From: Proteromonas lacertae
Taxonomy: Eukaryota; Sar; Bigyra; Opalinata; Proteromonadidae
NCBI GenBank assembly: GCA_002245135.1
Contig: NGBS01000894.1
Coordinates: 1-64,000, forward strand
Reading direction: 5' to 3'
DNA length: 64,000 nt
Shown: piece after piece, positions 51,157 to 60,134 of the stretch
Position numbering within the stretch: the stretch's first letter is position 1
How the letters are laid out: the number at the start of each line of letters is the position of its first letter
Position numbers and translations under genes: made by a program
Notes under the pieces: model-generated
Database searches by the model: none
Told to the model about the DNA's origin: nothing
The model's input: only the letters and a program-made list of their open reading frames with translations

Positions 51157-52488
51157 ATGTTTATATTACAAAAATCAGTGAAACACATCCAGAATGGTAT
51201 TATAAAGACTAATCAGCTATATTTACATCAAATGTCTTTTAGCAGTTGTAGCATACCTATAGTATTACCTATATCAGAAATATCACAGCATTTATTAAAC
51301 GAAAAAATGAAATTACTCTCTTCACAAATTCAATCAGCTCAAGACTTAGTGAAGCTGTCTAAATCACTTATTCTTAAAGATAATAAACCATATAGAACAT
51401 GTATAATTGCTTATACACCAGAAGATGCAAAACAATTACTAAATCGCTTTGATTTCATTCCAGAACCTAATTCAAAACACATTTTATCGTTTCTATATAC
51501 TGGTCAAGGATCTCAATACTCTAATATGTCAAAAATGTTATATGATCAATCAAAATTATTTCAAGAAACAATGAACAATTGTTCAAATCAAATACCAGTA
51601 AAACCATCATTATGTGATATATTATACAGTAATTCACCATTGATAAATGATACAAAATATACTCAATCAATCCTTTTTATATTAGAATACAATTTAACCA
51701 AATTATTAGAAAATTTTAATGTAAAACCAGATATTGTATTAGGTCATAGTCTAGGTGAATATACAGCTGCAACAGTAAGTAATATTATGTCATTTAAAGA
51801 TGCATTAAATCTAATATACTATAGAAGTGAGCTAATTAGCAAATTAGAATATAATGTGAGTGGGATGTTATCAATATTTAGTAATAAAAATGAAGTGAAT
51901 AAATTGATAAGTGATAATGATAGTGATGTATCTATTGCTGCTATGAATGGTCCAAAATCAATTGTTTGTAGTGGATATATAAAAGATCTTAAATTATTAC
52001 AGTCTAATTTAAAGAAAAAGAAAATAAAATCAAAGTTTTTAACTGTTTCGCATGCCTTTCATTCAAAATTACAAATGCCTATATTATCTCCTTTTTATAA
52101 ATTTGCAAAAACAATAAAATATAACAAACCAACCAACATAATAATATCAAATATAACTGGAGAATATTCGCCTAATTATATTACAACACCTGAATATTGG
52201 AGAGATCATATTATATCAACAGTTCAATTTGAAAAGTCAATAATTGAATTAGATAAAAGAAAATCTGATATAGTAATTGAGATTGGACCAAAACCAACTT
52301 TAATTAATATGGCTAAAAGATGTATTAATAATAATAATAATAATAATAGTATTAATTTCTTATCATTGTTATATAAAGATAAATATAATAATGTAGAAAG
52401 CTTGTTAAATGTGTTGAAGTTTTTATATTTGAAGAATTATGATATAAATTGGAGAAATCTTTTAGATTTTAAGTTTTATAATTTTTAA
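51157..52488 (+). CDS. Stand-alone malonyl-type acyltransferase of polyketide-synthase type
   Basis: A single 443-residue frame. It carries the acyltransferase motifs GQGSQ (116-120), the nucleophile GHSLGEY (Ser198) and HAFHS (299-303, with the second His as catalytic base). The HAFH sequence is the signature of malonyl-specific PKS acyltransferases. Upstream, LPISEIS and YRTCIIAYTPEDAKQLL resemble the KS-AT linker of PKS, so this looks like an AT excised from a PKS or a trans-acting AT, rather than a plain FabD. It would load malonyl units from CoA onto an acyl carrier protein. The first ~30 residues are Lys/Gln/Ser-rich and could be a mitochondrial presequence, but this is uncertain. No intron. 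It ends 124 bp from the convergent pantothenate kinase gene. Confidence 0.85.
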   Translation: MFILQKSVKHIQNGIIKTNQLYLHQMSFSSCSIPIVLPISEISQHLLNEKMKLLSSQIQSAQDLVKLSKSLILKDNKPYRTCIIAYTPEDAKQLLNRFDFIPEPNSKHILSFLYTGQGSQYSNMSKMLYDQSKLFQETMNNCSNQIPVKPSLCDILYSNSPLINDTKYTQSILFILEYNLTKLLENFNVKPDIVLGHSLGEYTAATVSNIMSFKDALNLIYYRSELISKLEYNVSGMLSIFSNKNEVNKLISDNDSDVSIAAMNGPKSIVCSGYIKDLKLLQSNLKKKKIKSKFLTVSHAFHSKLQMPILSPFYKFAKTIKYNKPTNIIISNITGEYSPNYITTPEYWRDHIISTVQFEKSIIELDKRKSDIVIEIGPKPTLINMAKRCINNNNNNNSINFLSLLYKDKYNNVESLLNVLKFLYLKNYDINWRNLLDFKFYNF

Positions 52489-52611
52489 TTTATTTATATT
52501 GTATTTTTAATAATAAACAAATCACAATAAAAATTAATAATATAACAAGTATAAAAAACGAATCTACTTAAAGATACTTAATTGTTAAAAAAAAAGAAGA
52601 GAAAAAAATCA

Positions 52612-54295
52612 CTATAAACTCCACGATGTTGATCTTGGTCTATTTAATTTCTTTTGAGAAGCTACAAGATAAGTCCATCTACTAATCATATCTTTTTTTA
52701 ATCTAATAATAATTGTATTATTACTTTTAAGATAAGATGAACTATTAGCAACAATAGAACCATGTAAAGGATGAAGTGATAATGTGTAAGTTACAGTTGG
52801 TGAATAAATACACATATTCACTTTCCTTACATCAAATTCACACTTTATATCATCTTCTTTTATATTCTTAAATTCGGTATTTGAAAATGTTATTATTACC
52901 ATTTCATATTTATCTTCCCATGCATATTCTGTTATTTCTTTAGTTGGTCTTTCAGATACACTTCCTTCAAAAGCATTATCAGATTCACTATCTCCTAATC
53001 GATCTTCTTCTCCTTTTATTTTCATACTATTTGTTGTACTTGCAAACCTTAACAATAAAGCACCAATTGCACCAAAGAACCCTTCATGCTCTAAAAATAA
53101 CGGTTTGATTTTACTACCAGACCAATACAGCAAAGAATAAGCCAATGAATTCATTGCAATTTTATTATTTGTAAAGAAATTACCACTAAACACAATCCTC
53201 TTTATTTCATACCTAAGTGAGTGTAAATAAGCTATCGAACCAACATTGTTAGTAATCATAGCCATTACAGCTGCAGCAATATCTTCAGGCTTGGCATCTT
53301 TCCTCTTTTCAGGTCGAATCATCTTACCGAAACTACTGGCAACTACTGTCCCTTTTAAATTAAACATTTCATAATCACCACCATATATATCTTGAACTAA
53401 CATATCCACTTTCTGTTGATTACCTCTACTGGCAAGATTGACACACTCTTCAAACGTGTTTGCTCCTGTGAGTGTTGATACTAATCCAGTAAAAGTTGCA
53501 CCACCTAAACAACTACCTCCAACTCTTTCACAAAAATTAGGACTATCAACTCGCAGAAAACTTACTCCTGAACCAAAATTGACTAATAAAAATGGATAAG
53601 GTGATTCTATTTGACGTTCAACCTATTACATATAATATAATAATTATAATATTTATATACTTTTGTTGGATTTTTCTTTGGTTCTAATATTGTATAACAT
53701 TCATTTTTATGATTCTCCAACATATAGGCTATTCCTCTTATTAAACATTCTAATTCATCTCCTTTAGGACATGGTGTACCTAATACTTCTTCAAATAATT
53801 TAGCATATTTGACTGCACCACCTCCTGTAGCTTGAATTCTCACTTTTGGATTGGCTAATCCATTAGCAGTTACTAATTTCATCGCATTTTCCATTTGTGA
53901 TGATTGAAAGTGGATGAAATGTAGTGTTCCTTGTAATGCATTTATGTGACATCTTAGATTATCATCTCTTTGACCAGTTGATCCATATGTGGAACTCTTA
54001 TACATGTAATCCATAGCTTTCTTTTCTTACAATAAAATTAAAGTATTTTTTATGAAATAAAATAACAAAATAAAGGATATAAATTCTTCTTCACTTTCAC
54101 GCACATCATCTGGTTCGAAAAATACTATTTTTGCTAAAGAACCACCAATATCAATAGCACAGGCAGGAGATTTCAAATCACTCCTATGAAATAAAAAATT
54201 AATCTATACTCCTCTATTTCTATCGGTCGTGGCGTTACTGCACCACGGCCATCAGTATTTCTATTGCTTGATGGTCGTTGGTTTGATTTGTTCAT
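52612..54295 (-). CDS. Type II pantothenate kinase fused to a C-terminal CS-like domain
   Basis: Exons 54,210-54,295, 54,067-54,183, 53,661-54,025 and 52,612-53,622. The kinase phosphorylates pantothenate, the first step of CoA synthesis. Seen motifs: CAIDIGGSLAKIVFFE (nucleotide-binding start), RIQATGGGAVKYAKLFEE, LLVNFGSGVSFLRV, GGSCLGGATFTGL, IAYLHSLRYEIKRIVFSGNF and EGFFGAIGALL, all as in eukaryotic PanK. After LLRFAS come an acidic linker and about 95 extra residues (YAWEDKYEMVIITFS...KVNMCIYSP...LHGSIVANSSSY...IIIRLKKDMISRWTYLV) with the layout of a CS domain (p23/NudC type). Introns are 26, 41 and 38 nt. The join between exons 2 and 3 as drawn leaves one base too many, so that junction is uncertain. 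The GC-richer hairpin around 54,230-54,280 is simply exon 1. Confidence 0.85.
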
Positions 54296-54329
54296 CAAAA
54301 AGAAAAAAAAAGAATGAGATGAAATTGGT

Positions 54330-54347
54330 TATCCAAAATTTTGGATA
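54330..54347. promoter_or_regulatory. 18-bp perfect palindrome in the divergent promoter
   Basis: TATCCAAAATTTTGGATA is a perfect inverted repeat inside the 73 bp separating the start codons of the pantothenate kinase (minus) and TFIIIC (plus) genes. It could bind a dimeric regulator serving both promoters. This is inference from position and symmetry only. Confidence 0.4.
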
Positions 54348-54368
54348 GATAACATTAATTAAAATATA

Positions 54369-56351
54369 ATGAATGTAAGTTCAGATATATACAATACGCC
54401 TTATTATAACAAGTGTATATGCATGGATGATATGGATAATGTAATATCGATAATGGAAGACAGACTGATTATTTGTAATAGTAATAAAGCAGATTCAGAG
54501 AGTATTATATCATTAGACAAAGAGAAATTAAAAATATTTTATGTATTGTTGTTATGATTTGATCAACTAGGAATCTTCTTTACCAATCGATTTAACTCTA
54601 CGGTTTAAGTATTTATCTCAAAAATTCGAGTTTGAAGTATTTTAAAATTGCATTTATGATAATTAAATTAGGTCCACTTTGTATCATTTACTTTATTTAA
54701 GACAATTTATAACCAGCCGTATATAATAGCAATAACAAACTTAAAAACCGTTCATGTTTATTCTGAAACACCACTATATTCATCCTGGAGAGAATTAATA
54801 ATCGTCCATATAAACGATATGATAGAAAATCCAACAGAATTAAATACTGAATTAAATTGCATTGAGAAGTTATTTATAAATGACAAGTATGTAATTATAG
54901 CAATAGGAACCATTAATAGTATTATATTTCAATAGTATATATATATATATATTTAATATGAATATAATAGTTATTATTTTAATGAAAATTCATTTGAATC
55001 AATTACTTGTGAAAATTATATTGAAACAAACAGAACAATTAATTTAATGCAGTTTGAACAGGATAAGAACCAATTAATAATATCTTATAGTAATTTTGAA
55101 TTAAATGTATTATCAATTAATTATGATGAAGAGAAGAAATTGCTATCTTCACAGTTTCAATATAAATTTGATTTTTCATCATTATTTCAACCATTAATAG
55201 CTGTTTGTAACACTAATGTTGATAATAATATCTATTATTTGTTATATCATTCAATTATAAAAGTAGTAGATAATGAAGTAATAACATTATTTGATATTGA
55301 TAGTAAATTAATTGGTATGAAAATATATGATAAGTTTATATTTACAATGACAAATAATGGTGAAGTATATGTATTGGAAGATGTAGGTAAAACAATGAAT
55401 AGTATTAATTATTATTATTATTAAAATAGTTATAAAAAAGATATCGTTTAAATCTGACTATGATGGTACAGAAAGATTCACAGGATTTATTTCATCAACA
55501 TTAAATCAACCAAATAAAGACGGTTTATCTATAATAACAATTCGTACAAAATCAAGTAGAGAGAATTCTTATGTTTTCAATAAATATATGCATCATAGTT
55601 TTATTATTGTTATTCCAATATTGACTTTATATAATGATGATTCTACAATTATGAAAATATTGAAAAGTGAAATAGATGAGATAATAAATAGAGATTATAA
55701 TGATAATACATATGTTTCAAGACAGGATGTAGTATGGTATTTGAAACAAGTAAATGACATTGAAAGTATATATTTATATTATTGTTTATAATATAATTAG
55801 AAACAAAAGAAGTAATACAATATTTACTTAGTCTTAAAAATCTATCTTCAGTAAGATTTGCTTATTATATTTCTGTAATATTTGAAATTAATAATGTCAA
55901 TATAAATAACTTGATTTTAGCAAATATATTGTATAGATTTGATAATTATTTAAAGTTACCTAAAGAGAAACAGTTACTATGGGAAGATTACATTAGAAGA
56001 ATGTTGTACATATCAGATATACTAACATTTGATGATGAAAGAATCAATGAAATGAAAAGTGTAGTAATAAATACAAAGGAATATGATGTAATTGATAAAT
56101 GTCCATATTGTGATGTAGATGTTCCACTAACACAGTTTAGTAACTTCAATTGCAGTAATTCACATCCGTTGGTTAGATGTTTGAATTCTTTCAAATTCTT
56201 GTCAGATTATGATGGTTTTGTATGTAGTGTTTGTGGTGCAGAATATAATAATGTTAATAACAGTGAAATTGAGAGTTGGATGGGGAATGTGAAGAATAAA
56301 AATGTACTAGTTTGTATATTATGTGGAAATATACTTAAAAAAGACGTTTAA
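54369..56351 (+). CDS. TFIIIC subunit with C-terminal zinc-finger domain (GTF3C4/TFIIIC90-like)
   Basis: Seven exons (54,369-54,542; 54,571-54,636; 54,672-54,886; 54,920-54,934; 54,971-55,386; 55,430-55,765; 55,801-56,351) join in frame to 590 residues. Introns are 28, 35, 33, 36, 43 and 35 nt; the fourth exon is only 15 nt. The N-terminal part has WD-like strands (YIIAITNLKTVHVYSE, FTMTNNGEVYVLEDV). The C-terminus carries the TFIIIC zinc-finger pattern: KCPYCDVDVPL, then CSNSHPLVRCLNSFKFL, CSVCGAEY and CILCGNIL. TFIIIC recruits RNA polymerase III to tRNA genes. The N-terminal propeller is divergent, so the assignment rests mainly on the zinc domain. Confidence 0.75.
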
Positions 56352-56390
56352 GGATGTATTTATTATTTTTTTGGGATTGATTGAAGAGAT

Positions 56391-56410
56391 AAAAAAAAGA
56401 AAAAAAGAAA
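56391..56410 (-). terminator. Pol III terminator of tRNA-Tyr
   Basis: On the minus strand the tRNA is followed by T-rich sequence with runs of six and eight T, each broken by a single C. This is a typical Pol III terminator. Confidence 0.75.
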
Positions 56411-56493
56411 TCCGAACTGCCGGGATCGAACCAGCGACCCACAGATAACAAAGAAGCTACAGTCTGTTGCTCTTCCAACTGAGCTAAGTTCGG
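56411..56493 (-). tRNA. tRNA-Tyr(GTA) with a 10-nt intron
   Basis: The minus strand gives acceptor CCGAACT/AGTTCGG, D-arm AGCTCAGTTGGAAGAGC, anticodon stem ACAGA/TCTGT, anticodon GTA, T-arm CGCTGGTTCGATCCCGGC and discriminator A. Total length is 83 nt against 73 for a mature tRNA. The extra ten bases (CTTCTTTGTT) lie one base 3' of the anticodon, the canonical eukaryotic tRNA intron site. Confidence 0.95.
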
Positions 56494-56542
56494 ATCTGAT
56501 AAATTTTTTAATTGAAAGTTTATATAACCTTTGAGAAATATT

Positions 56543-57767
56543 ATGATCCCTAATATTTTGTTTAAAGCGCAACATTTAACTAAAACTGTGTTTGGAAAAG
56601 AGACTTCTACTTATTTCCCAGAGATTATTTCAAAGTATGGAAAGAAAGGATTAATTGTAACAACCAAACCTTTTGCCATCCAGTATATTGACATCTACCA
56701 TCGAATCATCAAAAGAAGAATACGGATTTACATATAATAGACTAGTTTTAGATGGATCTCCAACAACAAAATTTATTGACAAGGCAGTAGAGTTTGCCCA
56801 TGATAAAAATGTTGATTTTATATTAAGTATTGGAGGAGGAAGTGTTTTAGATGCAGGTAAAATGATAGCAGGATTATACACAAATGGAGGAGTAACCAGT
56901 GATTATATAAGGCAATTAGGTAATAATAGCAAATTTACAGAACCTGCACTGCCATGTATAACAATACCCACACTCCCTGGTACTGGTTCAGAAGTGTCAC
57001 ATTCAGTTATTATAACAGTTGAAGATTTAGGCAGAAGGTTTATGGTTAATTCAGAATATTTATCACCAACAGCCTGTATAATAGATCCAGTACTAACTTA
57101 CAATACACCACATTCATTAACAGCAATAAGTTCTTTATCATCTATAATATTGTGTATTGAAACGTTTGTGTCGAAATATAGTAATCCATATTCAGATTTA
57201 TTTGCATTGGAAGGTATTAAAAAAGGATTAGAATCTATCATGGTTGCATATAAAAATCCAACAGATGAGACTGCAAGAAGTAATTTGTATATTTATTTGT
57301 TTATATATTCTTATTATTTAATTACTTATAGAGCTTTTGCATCATTTTGTGGAGGAGTAGCAAGTAATTCATCTTCTAAAGGAGCTATCAGTGGAATAGC
57401 ATCACCAGTATCCTGTAGATTAGGTATACCATATGGTCAAGTATATGTGTCACTACTTTTGCCTGTATTAAGAACCAATTTGGCATTAATGAAGAAGAAA
57501 TCTCAGTCAATTGCAAAATATGAAACAATAGCTAGTTTAATTCCAGGTAGAAGAATTTTTAATAAAGCTTCACCGAATGCTATGATTACATATTTTGAAG
57601 ATTTGATTGCTGATATTGATGTTCCTGTTGTTGATAAAGATGTTATTACACAAGAACAATTTGATTCAATGATTTTTGATATTATGAGTTCTACAAGCAC
57701 GGAAGGAAATCCAACTCGTTTGACTCAACAGGATATTGAAGATATATTGGATGATATATTGTGTTAA
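56543..57767 (+). CDS. Iron-type alcohol dehydrogenase homologue lacking metal ligands, one frame break
   Basis: The N-terminal part (MIPNILFKAQHLTKTVFGK...GLIVTTKPF) and the rest (SSKEEYGFTYNRLVLDGSPT onward) lie in frames differing by +1, with the break at 56,671-56,675 in CCTTTTGCC. One 45-nt intron (57,287-57,331) restores SNLAFASFCGG. The fold signatures are clear: SIGGGSVLDAGKM (NAD-binding) and IPTLPGTGSEVS. The metal-binding helix, normally with Asp and His (MDAL.HAIE), reads AISSLSSIILCIETF. The second ligand region, normally with three His ending GIPHG, reads GAISGIASPVSCRLGIPYG. All four metal-ligand positions are replaced, so it is unlikely to work as an iron or zinc alcohol dehydrogenase. 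It may be a pseudoenzyme or a metal-independent reductase. Confidence 0.8.
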
Positions 57768-57883
57768 TTTATTAAGCTGATATTTATGTTTTTAGTATTT
57801 GTTAAAATGGGTTATTGAAAAAAATAGAAAAGCCACTTCTCAAACCTTAAGGACAAACATTTCTCATTTTATTTTTTAAATTT

Positions 57884-58223
57884 ATGGGAGATTCAACACC
57901 TAATTATACATGGGAACGTATAAAAGAAGTTCAACCATTAGTCGAAAAGTGTTTACAACATTATCTATCCGCTGTATCAAGATCTTTTTAATTCTTAAGG
58001 CTGAGATTGTTGCTACTCTTAGAAGTGCTGCTCAAATTGAGCCAAAACTAACATGCACTGTTCTGAGGATATTAAATGAGGAGAATGTGGTATTATTAGA
58101 ATTTTGTTATTTTGATAGGATTTTTTTAAAGGATATAACTTGATGTTGCAGATTAAAGATCAGATTGTCACATTCAACTATTTAGTAGAACAACAACAAA
58201 AACTTCAAAACCCTAATATGTAA
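57884..58223 (+). CDS. Small A_thal_3526/TIGR01589-type protein of unknown function
   Basis: Three exons (57,884-57,973; 58,000-58,089; 58,119-58,223) join to 94 residues once 26-nt and 29-nt introns are removed. The product contains VEKCLQHYLS, EIVATLRSAAQIEPKLT, VLRILNEENVDFFKGYNLML and KDQIVTFNYLVEQQ, matching the short domain known from plants and some protists as uncharacterised family TIGR01589. The function is unknown. It is all helical and probably an adaptor. ATG 57,884 is the only start that precedes the domain in frame. Confidence 0.75.
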
Positions 58224-58283
58224 ATTAAATGTAATTATGTATTTTTGCTGTTGATATAAATAGATAAACAAATTAAATAAATC

Positions 58284-59582
58284 TTATTTCCCTTTACCAA
58301 ATGAACTAATCAGCACTTTATCACAAATATGAATATTTTCTTTACTATTGTGAGTTTTCACTGGTTTTTTAAATATTTTAATCAATTCTTTCTTCTGTTC
58401 TTCTGTTAATGATTTAGGCATTTCAATTTTATATTTAATAAACAATCTTCCATAATTACCTTTAATATCAGGCATTCCAAGACCATTAACAGCTCTAATT
58501 GTTCCAGATGAATATATATCATTAGGTTTCGATTGTATTGTTATATTCTTTCCATCTAAATGAGGAATAGTAAAATCAACTCCAGTTAAAGCATCAACCA
58601 ACGATATTGTTTTAACACACAACAAATCACTTCCTTGTCTTTGATATATTTGATGATCCTTTTCTTTTATATGGAATATTATATCTCCTGGTATAGAATG
58701 AGGAAGTTCATCTGCACATCCAATTAATTTTACTATATCTCCATCTTCTGAACCTGGCTTTATTACTACTTTCATTACTTCTTTAACTCTAACAGTCTTT
58801 TTACCATTACACACTTTGCATTTATCTTGTTTCTTAATAATTGTTCCTTCTCCTTTACAATCTGGACATATTTCTTCTACACCAGTTACGGTTTCTGTAT
58901 CTATGAATTTTCCTTTTAATATTTTTCCTAATCCATTACATTTTTTACATTTATGAACATTTCCAGGATTCTTTGCTCCATATCCTTTGCAATTACTACA
59001 TACTTTAGTTCTACTAAGAGTGAATGATTTTTCAACACCTTTATACAGCTCTTCAAGTGTAATTGGTAAATCGTGGTGAATATCTTCTGTTTTTATTACT
59101 TTCTTTGTTTCTTTTGATTTATTTATATTATTTGAAAACTCATCAAATGGATCAACTAAATCATCTGATGTGACAAAGTCGTTTTCTAATCCTTCTTCAC
59201 CATATCTATCATAAATTGCTCTTTTATTTGTATTAACTAGTATTTCATATGCATGAGTGATTTCTTTGAATTTTTCTACATCACCACCTCTATCTGGATG
59301 ATGTTTAATTGCTAAATTTCTGAAAGATTGCTTAATCTCTTCCGTTGACGCAGTTTGTGGAACTTCTAATAATTCATAATATTTTGTATCACCAGACATG
59401 TCATATCCTTGGAATCCATGTAATGCATTTGCGAAATACCTTTTAAAATTGTATTGTTGATTTATAAACAATGATCTACGAACTGATTGAATTGAATAAC
59501 ACACTTTATACTGATTAATTGAATTTGTACGACATATTGCTATTGAAATATAAGAATACAGAAAAAAGCGATATATATTCAA
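58284..59582 (-). CDS. Type I DnaJ/Hsp40 co-chaperone, probably mitochondrial
   Basis: An open frame of 432 codons. The J domain has HPD at 95-97 (KHHPDRGG) and starts just after MSGDTKYYELLEV. Four zinc motifs follow: CSNCKGYG, CKKCNGLG, CPDCKGEG and CKVCNGKK (about 195-260). The C-terminal substrate domain (VKLIGCADELPHSIPGDI, LPLxxAL-type SLVDALTGVDF) is complete. It stimulates Hsp70. Upstream of the J domain lie about 60 residues with an Arg/Tyr-rich presequence-like region (SVRRSLFINQQYNFKRYFA), suggesting mitochondrial or related-organelle import. That extension begins at TTG 59,582, not ATG; the first in-frame ATG is at 59,399. A 5' intron or a lost T near 59,585 could link it to ATG 59,618. 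Confidence 0.85.
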   Translation of the reverse strand: MNIYRFFLYSYISIAICRTNSINQYKVCYSIQSVRRSLFINQQYNFKRYFANALHGFQGYDMSGDTKYYELLEVPQTASTEEIKQSFRNLAIKHHPDRGGDVEKFKEITHAYEILVNTNKRAIYDRYGEEGLENDFVTSDDLVDPFDEFSNNINKSKETKKVIKTEDIHHDLPITLEELYKGVEKSFTLSRTKVCSNCKGYGAKNPGNVHKCKKCNGLGKILKGKFIDTETVTGVEEICPDCKGEGTIIKKQDKCKVCNGKKTVRVKEVMKVVIKPGSEDGDIVKLIGCADELPHSIPGDIIFHIKEKDHQIYQRQGSDLLCVKTISLVDALTGVDFTIPHLDGKNITIQSKPNDIYSSGTIRAVNGLGMPDIKGNYGRLFIKYKIEMPKSLTEEQKKELIKIFKKPVKTHNSKENIHICDKVLISSFGKGK

Positions 59583-60134
59583 AATCTTATAAAATAATTT
59601 AAGAAGATAATATACATTTTAATATCGCATTTCTTCTAACTATTGAGAAAAATGACATTTAAATTAGTAAGCTTGACAGGAATTCAAGCTTACATGAATT
59701 TTAAGATAGTAAATGTCAATTTTTTATGCTAATGCGCATACAATTTTAATCTAGAAACCAAGTTTAAGGTTTGTTCATTAGTCTTTCTACTCAATTATAC
59801 ATATTTTCAACAATTATCATATTTCCAGCTCATATAAAAATAAATATGTAGATTATAAGTTTAAGAGATGTTTTGATGATTGTAATTTCCCAATTTTCTA
59901 TTATGTATTAGATTCGCTTATTTTTAAATTTTCTTTTCAAGAAAGGCATACACTACTCATAATAATAAGAAAGAGTAAATAATAATCATCGTACACTATA
60001 TGCATTTAGATGAATTAACAAATACGTTGGTCGAGCGAAATTCAAGCCATTTTTTGTTTGATATAAAGGTATAGTTATTACACGATTAGTGGTCAACTCC
60101 TATAGATTTTTAAGACATTTCATTTCAAATCTTA
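59583..60134. other. Intergenic region between divergent dnaJ and second giant gene
   Basis: About 550 bp, AT-rich, no open frame of note. It should contain both promoters. I see a TATTGAGAAAAAT string near 59,641 that also occurs near 51,053 upstream of the acyltransferase; this may be chance in such composition. Confidence 0.4.

Noticed and set aside
54225-54285. GC-richer nested hairpin that looked like a small structured RNA
   Set aside because: It is exon 1 of the pantothenate kinase gene, with a clean frame from ATG 54,295 into the next exon.
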